Made by a program: the position numbers and the translations under genes. Below, in pieces: positions 1 through 5,991 of a stretch of DNA of 5,991 bases. This DNA is from Streptosporangiaceae bacterium. GTDB taxonomy: Bacteria > Actinomycetota > Actinomycetes > Streptosporangiales > Streptosporangiaceae. The notes below the pieces were generated by a model, which was not told where the DNA came from, did not search any database, and saw only the letters and a list, made by a program, of their open reading frames with translations. Positions within the stretch are counted from its first letter, which is position 1. The number at the start of each line of letters is the position of its first letter. The stretch is taken from assembly GCA_030052355.1 (NCBI GenBank), contig JASIGS010000113.1, positions 1 to 5,991 of the forward strand, given 5' to 3'.

Positions 1-1026
1 CCGGGCCTGGAACGCCCGCCGGTAGGACTGCGGGCTGGTGTGCACGGTCCGGCTGAAGTGCTTCCGCAGGTTCGCTGCCGTCGAGAATCCGCTAGCCTCC
101 GCGACTTCGTCGACCGGCACGTCGGTCGTCTCAAGGAGCCGCTGGGCAAACTGGATGCGCTGCCGGAGCAGCCACTGGTACGGCGTCGTGCCGGTGCTGG
201 CCAGGAACCGGCGGGCAAAGGTCCGTGGGCTCATGGCCGAGCGAGCCGCCAGTTCTTCGACGGTGACCGGCTCGTTCAGGTGCTCCTGGAGCCAGGTGAC
301 GGTGTCGGCGAACAGACTGGAGCTGTCGAGCTCTGGCATCGGCGCGGCAATGTACTGCGCCTGCCCGCCTTCGCGCTGGGGCGCGACGACGAGTTGGCGG
401 GCAAGCTGGGTGGCGATCTCGGAGCCGTAGTCCTGGCGGACCAGGTGCAGGCACAGGTCGATCCCGGCGGCACTGCCAGCAGAGGTGAGGATGTCGCCGT
501 CATCGACGAACAGCACACCCGGGTCGACCGTTACCTGTGGATACCGCCGCGCCAGGTCGGCGCATTCTGTCCAGTGCGTGGTGGCACGGCGACCGTCGAG
601 CAGCCCGGCGGCTGCCAGCGCGAACGCGCCGGTGCACAGCGACACAACGCGGCTGCCGCGAGCGTGAGCGCGCCGGAGTGCAGCGCAGATCCCGGCCGGG
701 ACCTCCGCGGCCACGCTTGGCAGGACGATCACTGTGTCGGCGCTGACGATGTGCTCCGCTCCGTACGGGGCCTGCAGCTCAAATCCTGCGTCGACCGTGA
801 CACGCCCTGGCGTCAGCGTGCACACCCGCGAGCGATACCAGGGAACACCGAGTATCTCCGACCAGTGGCTGCCGAACACTTCGCACGCAATCCCGAGCTC
901 GAAGGCGGTGGCCCCGTCATAGACCACGATGGCGACGGTGTGCTCGCGATGTCGCGGTGGCGTGGCGCGGGCCGAGCTCGGGTCGTTCCTGACCCTCGCG
1001 GCCAGATTGGCAGTATCGTTGCGCAC
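1..1026 (-). CDS. GlxA/FtrA-like AraC-family transcriptional regulator (3' end cut by window edge)
   Basis: This is a cytoplasmic DNA-binding regulator with two domains. With the GTG at 1026 as start, 342 residues are visible and the frame is open to base 1, where it reads ...YRRAFQAR, so only a few C-terminal residues should be missing. Residues about 31-215 are a DJ-1/PfpI-like domain: the first strand VAIVVYDG, then FELGIACEVFG, SLCTGAFALAAAGL (Cys131 at the nucleophile elbow) and DILTSAGSAAGIDLCLH. Residues about 243-340 are an AraC-type double helix-turn-helix (VTVEELAARSAMSPRTFARRF, then VDEVAEASGFSTAANLRKHF). The order and motifs match the GlxA/FtrA group, in which the N-terminal domain is usually thought to sense a ligand rather than act as an enzyme. 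The effector and targets are unknown. It is divergent from the 162-residue gene, a common arrangement for a regulator and its target. The start is uncertain: no good Shine-Dalgarno precedes GTG 1026, and the only in-frame ATG (1080-1078) overlaps the divergent gene's start. Confidence 0.9.
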   Translation of the reverse strand, partial: MRNDTANLAARVRNDPSSARATPPRHREHTVAIVVYDGATAFELGIACEVFGSHWSEILGVPWYRSRVCTLTPGRVTVDAGFELQAPYGAEHIVSADTVIVLPSVAAEVPAGICAALRRAHARGSRVVSLCTGAFALAAAGLLDGRRATTHWTECADLARRYPQVTVDPGVLFVDDGDILTSAGSAAGIDLCLHLVRQDYGSEIATQLARQLVVAPQREGGQAQYIAAPMPELDSSSLFADTVTWLQEHLNEPVTVEELAARSAMSPRTFARRFLASTGTTPYQWLLRQRIQFAQRLLETTDVPVDEVAEASGFSTAANLRKHFSRTVHTSPQSYRRAFQAR

Positions 1027-1042
1027 AGAGTCAATTCTGCCA
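1008..1042. repeat. Imperfect inverted repeat in the divergent promoter region
   Basis: TGGCAGTAT (1008-1016) faces ATTCTGCCA (1034-1042). Eight of nine positions are complementary, with 17 bases between the arms. It lies between, or just inside, the start of the AraC-type regulator and the divergent 162-residue gene, so it could be an operator for autoregulation and control of the neighbour. A TANNNT-type box, TATCGT (1014-1019), on the plus strand overlaps the left arm and could be a -10 element for the gene at 1079, but I find no convincing -35. A regulatory role is inferred from position and symmetry only. Confidence 0.35.
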
Positions 1043-1066
1043 CTTACCGCTGGCTGTGTCGACCGC

Positions 1067-1071
1067 GAGGA
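1067..1071 (+). promoter_or_regulatory. Ribosome binding site for the gene at 1079
   Basis: GAGGA lies 7 bases before the ATG at 1079, a normal Shine-Dalgarno spacing. The same frame stays open upstream as far as an ATG at 929, but that stretch runs antisense to the regulator gene. The ribosome binding site therefore supports 1079 as the start. Confidence 0.65.
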
Positions 1072-1078
1072 TTGCAGC

Positions 1079-1567
1079 ATGAAAGCACAGCTGTTGTACG
1101 AATCCCCTGCTCACGACACCACGCCGAAGCTTGAGCGGCCATGGGACCGGCTGCTGGCGGGCGCGCTCGCCCCGTCCCTAGATCGCCAGCTCGCGGCCGG
1201 GCGCCCGCCGCGATCCAGCCAGACCCTGGCCATCCGCGCCCGCGAGATCGCCACGCCGACTGCCCGGCGCGAACTCGCCCGGCGCTGGACCAACGTCCTG
1301 GACCAGGCCAGCCGGCAGTCGGTACCGCGCTTTGTGCGCGCGCCCCTGCAACGAGATGCCGTCATCGCCGGGCAGCAGGATCTGCACGAGATGATCTCCG
1401 TCCTCACCAGCGGCCGACCCATCGACGCCCGCGGCGCGGCAATGGCGAGCGCGCTCCTCCGCGATGGCACCGGACCCCTGTACAACCGCGGCTCGCTAGT
1501 CGACCTCGGCGCGGTCGTGCGCGCGGCGACCCGGCAGATGGAGCCGCTCGCTTGCTCGCTCGGCTGA
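1079..1567 (+). CDS. Conserved actinobacterial-type protein of unknown function, 162 aa
   Basis: The protein begins MKAQLLYESPAHDTTPKLER and ends EPLACSLG; the stop is TGA at 1565-1567. It has no signal peptide or membrane segment and should be cytoplasmic. It is rich in Arg and Ala and looks mainly alpha-helical. Conspicuous stretches are PWDRLLAGALAPSLDRQLA (residues 21-39), RELARRWTNVLDQA (64-77), and a C-terminal block with DGTGPLYN (129-136) followed by VDLGAVVRAATRQ (141-153). From memory it resembles a family of short hypothetical proteins common in Streptomyces and relatives, but I know of no function. A GAGGA ribosome binding site supports the start. It is transcribed divergently from the AraC-type regulator, which may control it. 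The AAA+ ATPase follows 98 bases later on the same strand but has its own promoter signal. Confidence 0.8.
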   Translation: MKAQLLYESPAHDTTPKLERPWDRLLAGALAPSLDRQLAAGRPPRSSQTLAIRAREIATPTARRELARRWTNVLDQASRQSVPRFVRAPLQRDAVIAGQQDLHEMISVLTSGRPIDARGAAMASALLRDGTGPLYNRGSLVDLGAVVRAATRQMEPLACSLG

Positions 1568-1583
1568 CGAGGACTGACGAGGA
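1564..1583. repeat. Perfect tandem duplication of a 10-bp unit across a stop codon
   Basis: The unit CTGACGAGGA occurs twice in a row (1564-1573 and 1574-1583), and both copies are followed by C. The first copy contains the TGA stop of the 162-residue gene (1565-1567). Losing one copy would leave the protein unchanged, so it is probably a neutral replication-slippage duplication. Confidence 0.75.
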
Positions 1584-1625
1584 CCCGGGCCGGCCGCGAG
1601 TGCTTCTGCGGGCACCAGCGATCTC

Positions 1626-1662
1626 AGGAGCATGGCGCACGCGGAATCGTGTCTATGCTCCT
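1626..1662. repeat. Perfect 8-bp inverted repeat bracketing the AAA+ gene promoter
   Basis: AGGAGCAT (1626-1633) and ATGCTCCT (1655-1662) are exact reverse complements separated by 21 bases. The arm centres are 29 bases apart, close to three helical turns. The right arm overlaps the TATGCT -10 box and the left arm lies at the expected -35 position, so a dimeric repressor bound here would block RNA polymerase. An operator is inferred; no binding protein can be named. A hairpin with a 21-base loop is possible but would not be transcribed if the mRNA starts at 1666. Confidence 0.45.
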
Positions 1663-1665
1663 TTT
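1654..1665 (+). promoter_or_regulatory. -10 box and predicted leaderless start of the AAA+ ATPase gene
   Basis: TATGCT (1654-1659) fits the actinobacterial TANNNT -10 consensus and is followed by CCTTTT and then ATG at 1666. Six bases from the box to the ATG is the spacing expected when transcription begins at or next to the A of the start codon. No Shine-Dalgarno precedes the ATG, which fits a leaderless mRNA. The -35 region (around 1631-1636, CATGGC) is not consensus, so the promoter may rely on the -10 box or on an activator. Confidence 0.55.
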
Positions 1666-3117
1666 ATGGAGAATCCGGAACCGGAACTGGCCGATGTCGC
1701 GCGGCTCGCACGGCGCTTAGTTAACCGGGCGGTTGAAGCCGCTCGGATGCCAGAACGGCCACTGCGGCGGGTGCTGCTCGACCACCTCGGCGACGACGCG
1801 GCCTCGCAGCCCACAGTGTCCGCGACCTGGCAGCCGTATGACCATGTCAACGTCCAGATCGCGCTGGACACCTGGTTGACTGCCTCGCCGGTCCGGCGGC
1901 ATGACGTTGTCGGCGTCACCGGCGTCAGCATGATGCGGCACATGGACGTGTCAATCGCCGACTTCATTATGTCCACCCGCGAAGGGCTCGGCAGGGCGGG
2001 AGCCGGCGGGGTGATCACCACTGCGGTTCCGTGCGGGACGGGTGGGCAGACCCGGTCCTGCGTGAGCAACGGGATCTACCTGGTGCACGACGGAGACATC
2101 CCGCTCGCGGTCATGCTGCAGCCCTCGGACCGCGGTCCCCTGCACGCCGACGTCGTGCTCCAGGTGGTCTGCGCTGACATCCGCCGGAGCGAGGCGGTGC
2201 TGGACGAGATCCGGCGGCTGGCCGTGGAGCGCAGCGTGTTCCGCGGCCAGGTGCTCACTTTTCAGCCGGAGCTGTTCGGCGTGGCGCGGCAGACCAGGCT
2301 CATCAGCTTTCTCCCCCGACCGGCGCTAGACCGTGCCCAGATAGTTCTGCCGGACGGCCTGCTGGAAGAGATCGAGCGGCAGGTGATCGGGATAGGGCGC
2401 CACTCCGGCCGCCTGCGCGCCAGCGGCCAGCACATCAGACGCGGCATCTTGCTGCACGGGGTACCGGGAACGGGCAAGACGCACACGGTCAGCTACTTGC
2501 TCGGCCAGCTGCCGGATGTGACCGTTATCGCGATCTCGGGCCGGGCGCTAGGCCTGATCACCCAGGCGTGCTCGATGGCCCGCGCGCTGCAGCCCGCTGT
2601 CATCGTCGTCGAGGACGTCGACCTGATCGCGGAGGAACGGACCATGGGACGGCCTGGGGAGCATCCGCTGCTGTTCCAGCTGCTCAACGAGATGGAAGGG
2701 CTGAACTCCGCGGACGATGTCACGTTCCTGCTGACCAGTAACAGGGCCCAACTGCTCGAGCCCGCGCTCGCCGACCGCCCCGGCCGGGTCGACCTCGCGG
2801 TCGAGCTGCCGCTGCCCGACGCCGCAGCCCGGCGCCAGCTAATCGGGCTCTACCAGGGAAACCTCGTGCTGGACGTCACCTGTTTGGACACCGTCATCAA
2901 GCGCACCGACGGCGTGACCGCGCCGTTCCTGAAGGAGTTGCTGCGCCGGGCCGCGTTGCTGGCGGCCGAGTCGGATGACCGCGAGGGCACCGCCGATGAC
3001 GCGGACGACGCTCCGATCCGGGTGACGGACCAGCACCTTACCGTTGCCCTGGATCAGCTGCTGGATAGCCGCAGCCAGCTCACCCGCGTCCTCATCGGTG
3101 GGGCGAAGAAGACCTAA
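1666..3117 (+). CDS. AAA+ family ATPase with unassigned N-terminal region, 483 aa
   Basis: This is a single-domain AAA ATPase, presumably a cytoplasmic oligomeric remodelling enzyme or chaperone; the substrate is unknown. Residues 1 to about 220 are mixed alpha/beta with no motif I recognise. The AAA domain (about 225-430) shows Walker A GVPGTGKT (265-272, Lys271), a Walker B-like stretch VIVVEDVDLIA with Glu316-Asp317, sensor 1 TSN (357-359) and the second region of homology ending ALADRPGRVD (367-376) with Arg371 and Arg374. The usual Walker B order is Asp-Glu; here it is Glu-Asp, as in Bcs1-type AAA proteins, and RPGRVD also resembles that group. An acidic stretch (ESDDREGTADDADDAP, 435-450) precedes a helical C-terminus ending GGAKKT. 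There is no peptidase HExxH motif and no membrane segment, so it is not FtsH. ATG 1666 is chosen because no in-frame start lies just upstream and a -10 box precedes it at leaderless spacing. It ends convergent with ilvD. Confidence 0.88.
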   Translation: MENPEPELADVARLARRLVNRAVEAARMPERPLRRVLLDHLGDDAASQPTVSATWQPYDHVNVQIALDTWLTASPVRRHDVVGVTGVSMMRHMDVSIADFIMSTREGLGRAGAGGVITTAVPCGTGGQTRSCVSNGIYLVHDGDIPLAVMLQPSDRGPLHADVVLQVVCADIRRSEAVLDEIRRLAVERSVFRGQVLTFQPELFGVARQTRLISFLPRPALDRAQIVLPDGLLEEIERQVIGIGRHSGRLRASGQHIRRGILLHGVPGTGKTHTVSYLLGQLPDVTVIAISGRALGLITQACSMARALQPAVIVVEDVDLIAEERTMGRPGEHPLLFQLLNEMEGLNSADDVTFLLTSNRAQLLEPALADRPGRVDLAVELPLPDAAARRQLIGLYQGNLVLDVTCLDTVIKRTDGVTAPFLKELLRRAALLAAESDDREGTADDADDAPIRVTDQHLTVALDQLLDSRSQLTRVLIGGAKKT

Positions 3118-3206
3118 CCGCCGGGTCGTGGAAGTGCGTCTGCTATGCCTTCATGCTCCGTTCGCGTGGCTCAGCACACCGCGAAGTGACCCTCGATCGG
3201 AGCCGA

Positions 3207-3221
3207 CGCGGCAGCTCCGCG
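3207..3221. terminator. Small GC-rich hairpin between convergent genes, possible terminator
   Basis: CGCGG (3207-3211) and CCGCG (3217-3221) form a perfect 5-bp stem with a 5-base loop. It lies in the 119-base region between the AAA+ gene stop (3117) and the ilvD stop (3237-3239), 15 bases past the end of ilvD on the minus strand. There is no U-tract on either strand. High-GC actinomycetes often end transcripts at such U-less hairpins, but a 5-bp GC stem can arise by chance. I see no gene in 3118-3236. Confidence 0.25.
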
Positions 3222-3236
3222 GGATGGCCGGACGAG

Positions 3237-4949
3237 CTACCGGCTGCCGGGCACCGTGCAGACCGCGCCGCGGTCCGCGCCGGATACCAGCGCTGCGTAC
3301 TTAGCCATTGCTCCGGTGGTGTAGTTCGGCGCAGGCCGCTGCCAGGCAGCCCGGCGGCGAGCCAGTTCCGCCTCGTCGACGCCCAGCTCGAGCCGCCGCT
3401 CGACGACGTCGAGCGTGACTGGGTCGCCGTCCCGGACTAGCCCGATCGGGCCGCCGTCCCACGCCTCCGGGGCGACATGGCCGACGCACGCGCCGAAGGT
3501 CGCGCCGGAGAACCGGCCGTCCGTCAGCAGCATGACGTCCTTGCCCAGGCCCGCGCCCTTGATCGCCGCGGTGACCGCGAGCATCTCCCGCATGCCCGGC
3601 CCGCCCTTGGGCCCCTCATACCGGATGACGAGAGCGTCGCCCTTGCTGACCTCGCCCGCGGTGACCGCCGCGAAGCAGTCCTCTTCGCGCTCGAAGACCC
3701 GCGCGCGGCCCTCGAACCGCAGCGTCTCGATACCCGGCGTCTTCACCACGGCGCCGTTCGGGGCGAGCGAGCCGCGCAGCACGGCCAGCCCGCCGTCCGG
3801 CTTGAACGGGTCCTTGACCGGCCTTACCACGTTGCCGTCCGGCTCGAACGCGTCGGCCACGTTGTCGCCGAGGGTGCGGCCATTGACCGTCATGGCGTCG
3901 CCGTCGAGCAGCCCGGCCGACAGCAGCTCACGCAGGATGACCGGAACGCCGCCGACCTGGTCAAGCTCGCTCATCACGTACAGGCCGGCGGGCCGCACCG
4001 AGGCGATCACCGGCGTGCGCCGGCTCACTTCGTCGAAGTCATCGAGACTCAGCTCGACGCCGAGTTCGTGCGCGATGGCGAGCAGGTGCAGCACTGCGTT
4101 CGTCGACCCGGCGGTGGCCATCACGACGGTGGCCGCGTTGAGGAACGCCGCCCTCGTCATGATCTGCGATGGTCGCAACCCGGCCGCGAGCGCCGCCACT
4201 GCGGCCGCGCCGGTGCGCCGCGCGAGGTCGGTGCGCTCGGCCGATACCGCGGGTGCCGACGCCTCGCCCGGCAGCGTCATGCCGAGCGCCTCGGCGCACA
4301 TTGACATGGTGTTGGCGGTGTACATGCCCGCGCACGAGCCGGCGCCGGGGCAGGCGGCGCGCTCGACCGCCAGCAGGTCCGCGTCCGTCATGGTGCCGGC
4401 GGAGTGCTCGCCGACCGCCTCGAACACGTCCTGGATGGTGATCGACTTGCCGTGTACGTGGCCGGGCAGGATCGTCCCGCCGTAGAGAAAGATCGACGGA
4501 ATGTCGAGCCGACCGCACGCCATGAGCATGCCGGGCAGTGACTTGTCGCAGCCCGCGATCGTCACCAGCGCGTCGAACTGTTCGGCCTCCACCATCAGCT
4601 CAACCGAGTCGGCGATGACCTCGCGAGACACCAGCGAGGCCTTCATGCCCTCGCTGCCCATCGAGATGCCGTCGGACACCGCGATCGTGCCGAACTCCAG
4701 CGGCACCGCGCCGGCCTGCCGGACGCCTTCCTTGGCCGCCAACGCGAGCCCGTTCAGGTGCACGTTGCACGGCGTCACCTCGTTCCAAGACGAGGCCACC
4801 GCGACCTGCGGGCGCTCCAGGTCGTCCTCCGACAGCCCGACGGCGCGCAGCATCGCCCGCGCGGCGGCGCGCGACGGCCCAGTCGTGAGCGGGCCGGAGC
4901 GCGGCCTGGGCAGGTTTGACGGGTGCAAGGGCTGGGTCGGGTGGGACAT
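3237..4949 (-). CDS. ilvD: Dihydroxy-acid dehydratase (EC 4.2.1.9), 570 aa, complete
   Basis: IlvD dehydrates 2,3-dihydroxy-3-methylvalerate and 2,3-dihydroxyisovalerate to the 2-oxo acids that lead to isoleucine and to valine/leucine/pantothenate. It is a cytoplasmic iron-sulfur enzyme of the ILVD/EDD family (PF00920) and usually a dimer. The cluster cysteines are visible: Cys61 in [13 protein letters not shown], Cys134 in [10 protein letters not shown] and Cys206 in [16 protein letters not shown]. By family analogy Asp93 (VSDGISMG), Asp135 and carbamylated Lys136 hold Mg2+, and Ser481 in DGRFSG is the catalytic base. Three cluster cysteines fit the oxygen-stable [2Fe-2S] type known from mycobacteria, but the cluster type is inferred. 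Length is normal for the family and no key residue is missing. ATG 4949-4947 directly follows the cimA stop and has a good GGAGG ribosome binding site. Co-transcription with cimA is very likely. A sugar-acid dehydratase of the same superfamily is less likely given the close match and the neighbour. Confidence 0.96.
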   Translation of the reverse strand: MSHPTQPLHPSNLPRPRSGPLTTGPSRAAARAMLRAVGLSEDDLERPQVAVASSWNEVTPCNVHLNGLALAAKEGVRQAGAVPLEFGTIAVSDGISMGSEGMKASLVSREVIADSVELMVEAEQFDALVTIAGCDKSLPGMLMACGRLDIPSIFLYGGTILPGHVHGKSITIQDVFEAVGEHSAGTMTDADLLAVERAACPGAGSCAGMYTANTMSMCAEALGMTLPGEASAPAVSAERTDLARRTGAAAVAALAAGLRPSQIMTRAAFLNAATVVMATAGSTNAVLHLLAIAHELGVELSLDDFDEVSRRTPVIASVRPAGLYVMSELDQVGGVPVILRELLSAGLLDGDAMTVNGRTLGDNVADAFEPDGNVVRPVKDPFKPDGGLAVLRGSLAPNGAVVKTPGIETLRFEGRARVFEREEDCFAAVTAGEVSKGDALVIRYEGPKGGPGMREMLAVTAAIKGAGLGKDVMLLTDGRFSGATFGACVGHVAPEAWDGGPIGLVRDGDPVTLDVVERRLELGVDEAELARRRAAWQRPAPNYTTGAMAKYAALVSGADRGAVCTVPGSR

Positions 4950-5991
4950 TTAGACAGCCTCCGAGATCTTGTCGGCCAGCGGCTCTGCGCCGGCCCGCAG
5001 CAAGCCATACGCCACGCCATCGGTGAGCGCCTCCCAGGAGGCGGTCACGATGTCATCGGACACCCCGACCGTAGTCCACTCGCCGTCGGCATCCGCGGAA
5101 GTCAGCATGACCCGGGTGACCGCGCTGGTCGCCGCCCGGCCGTCGAGGATGCGCACCTTGTAGTCGACCAGGTGAATGCCAGCCAGCTCGGGATAGACCT
5201 CCGACAGCCCGCGGCGCAGCGCCTGGTCCAGCGCGTGCACGGGCCCGACGCCCTCGCCCACCGCCACGACCCGGCCGGAGCCGAGCAGCAGCCGCACGAT
5301 CGCCTCGCTCCGGTCGTCGGCCTCCTGCTGGAATGCCCCGCCGGTTCGTTCCACGACGACCCGGTAGCCCTCCAGCTCGAACCAGGCTGGCAGCACCCCG
5401 GCGCTGCGGCGGACCAGCAGCTCGAACGAGGCGTCGGCGGCCTCGAACGCGTACCCGCGGTGCTCGGCCTCCTTCACCTGGTCCAGCACCCGGCCGGCCA
5501 GGCCGGGATCGGCCGACAGGTCAAGCCCGAGCTCGGCCGCCTTCGCCAGCACGTTGCTGCGGCCAGCAAGCTCGCTGACCAGGACCTGTGCCTTGTTGCC
5601 CACCGCCGCCGGCGGCACATGCGAGTACGCGTCCGGCCGCCGGGCGATGGCCGACGCGTGCAGCCCGGCCTTGGTAGCGAACGCCGACGAGCCCACGTAC
5701 GGCTGGCGGGCCTCAAACGGCAGGTTCGCCACCTCGGCAATGGCGCGGGCCGTCGTGGCCAGCGCGGCCAGCCGTCCCTCCGGCAGCAGCGAGTAGCCGC
5801 GCTTGAGCTCGAGCGAGGCGATGATCGAGAACAGGTCAGCGTTGCCGCAGCGCTCGCCGTATCCGTTCGCGGCGCCCTGGACGTGCACGCTGCCAGCCCC
5901 GACCGCGACGACGGAGTTGGCCACCGCGCACGCCGCGTCGTTGTGGAAGTGCACGCCGATCGACAGGCTCGGCCAGCGACGGCACTCCCCC
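4950..5991 (-). CDS. cimA: Citramalate synthase, LeuA superfamily (5' end cut by window edge)
   Basis: Citramalate synthase (EC 2.3.3.21) condenses pyruvate and acetyl-CoA to (R)-citramalate. LeuCD and LeuB convert this to 2-oxobutyrate, giving isoleucine without threonine. 346 C-terminal residues are visible; about 180 N-terminal residues, including the start of the TIM barrel and its first active-site loop, lie beyond the right edge. The visible barrel end has the metal-binding HFH (residues 14-16) and GYGERCGNADL (43-53), as in HMGL-like enzymes. Next come GLHASAIARRP (109-119) and SELAGRSNVLAKAA (139-152), typical of the TIGR00977-type citramalate synthases rather than 2-isopropylmalate synthases. 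Residues about 203-333 are a LeuA-type dimerisation/regulatory domain (PF08502), which in this family usually binds the end-product inhibitor, here presumably isoleucine. The stop TAA (4952-4950) abuts the ilvD ATG. A homocitrate or isopropylmalate synthase is possible but less likely, because the VLVSELAGRSN block is characteristic and ilvD follows. Confidence 0.9.
   Translation of the reverse strand, partial: GECRRWPSLSIGVHFHNDAACAVANSVVAVGAGSVHVQGAANGYGERCGNADLFSIIASLELKRGYSLLPEGRLAALATTARAIAEVANLPFEARQPYVGSSAFATKAGLHASAIARRPDAYSHVPPAAVGNKAQVLVSELAGRSNVLAKAAELGLDLSADPGLAGRVLDQVKEAEHRGYAFEAADASFELLVRRSAGVLPAWFELEGYRVVVERTGGAFQQEADDRSEAIVRLLLGSGRVVAVGEGVGPVHALDQALRRGLSEVYPELAGIHLVDYKVRILDGRAATSAVTRVMLTSADADGEWTTVGVSDDIVTASWEALTDGVAYGLLRAGAEPLADKISEAV
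4958..4962 (-). promoter_or_regulatory. Ribosome binding site of ilvD inside the end of cimA
   Basis: On the minus strand GGAGG lies 8 bases before the ilvD ATG (4949) and within the last codons of cimA. The spacer contains the cimA TAA stop. The arrangement fixes the ilvD start and suggests translational coupling. Confidence 0.75.

Noticed and set aside
40..1134. Long open plus-strand frame opposite the regulator gene
   Set aside because: It is antisense to a clear DJ-1/AraC-type protein, its translation resembles no family, and long antisense frames are expected in DNA this GC-rich.
1588..1595. GGCCGGCC palindrome between the 162-residue gene and the ATPase gene
   Set aside because: An 8-bp GC palindrome has no loop, so it would not form a stable terminator hairpin, and such words are common in high-GC genomes.
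1141..1665. Upstream in-frame extension of the AAA+ ATPase to ATG 1141
   Set aside because: This stretch overlaps the 162-residue gene in another frame, reads as Arg/Pro/Ala-rich shadow sequence, and the -10 box just before 1666 indicates the real start.
1632..1724. Short ORF (30 codons) from ATG 1632 with AGGAG just ahead
   Set aside because: The AGGAG is only one base from the ATG, too close to act as a ribosome binding site, and it is part of the promoter inverted repeat. The ORF would overlap the ATPase gene out of frame and is upstream of the predicted transcript start.
3153..3160. Second occurrence of ATGCTCC in the convergent intergenic region, matching an arm of the inverted repeat at 1655
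   Set aside because: A single 7-base match without a partner arm is expected by chance in about 6 kb and is not at a promoter.
3415..4485. Plus-strand open frame of 356 codons opposite ilvD
   Set aside because: ilvD is unambiguous on the other strand with all catalytic residues. The antisense product is Ser/Pro/Arg-rich low-complexity sequence with no ribosome binding site or domain.

Overview
The window is high-GC DNA with tightly packed, strongly GC-biased genes on both strands. Protein similarity (an actinobacterial-type dihydroxy-acid dehydratase, a citramalate synthase of the LeuA superfamily, a GlxA/FtrA-type AraC regulator) and a leaderless-type promoter all point to an actinomycete, such as Streptomyces or a relative. 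The genus cannot be fixed from this window.

Layout, left to right. (1) Positions 1 to about 1026, minus strand: most of a GlxA/FtrA-like transcription regulator (DJ-1/PfpI-like domain plus AraC helix-turn-helix). Its last few codons lie beyond the left edge. (2) Positions 1079-1567, plus strand, divergent from the regulator: a 162-residue protein of unknown function with a good ribosome binding site. The short region between the two genes carries an imperfect inverted repeat that could be an operator. (3) Positions 1666-3117, plus strand: a 483-residue AAA+ ATPase with an N-terminal region of about 220 residues that I cannot assign. Its start lies 6 bases after a TATGCT box, so the mRNA is probably leaderless, and a perfect 8-bp inverted repeat brackets the core promoter. 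(4) Positions 3118-3236: a short convergent intergenic region with one small GC hairpin. (5) Positions 3237-4949, minus strand: complete ilvD. (6) Positions 4950-5991, minus strand: the C-terminal two thirds of cimA, whose 5' end lies beyond the right edge.

cimA and ilvD form a pathway-coherent operon. The cimA stop codon and the ilvD start codon are directly adjacent, and the ilvD ribosome binding site lies inside cimA. Citramalate synthase makes the precursor of 2-oxobutyrate for a threonine-independent route to isoleucine. IlvD catalyses the dehydration step shared by isoleucine and valine/leucine synthesis. The left half (regulator, unknown protein, AAA+ ATPase) has no evident link to amino-acid synthesis.

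I see no mobile element, CRISPR array, tRNA or rRNA. Nothing here clearly amounts to a new system. The least explained parts are the AAA+ ATPase with its promoter architecture and the 162-residue protein next to the regulator.
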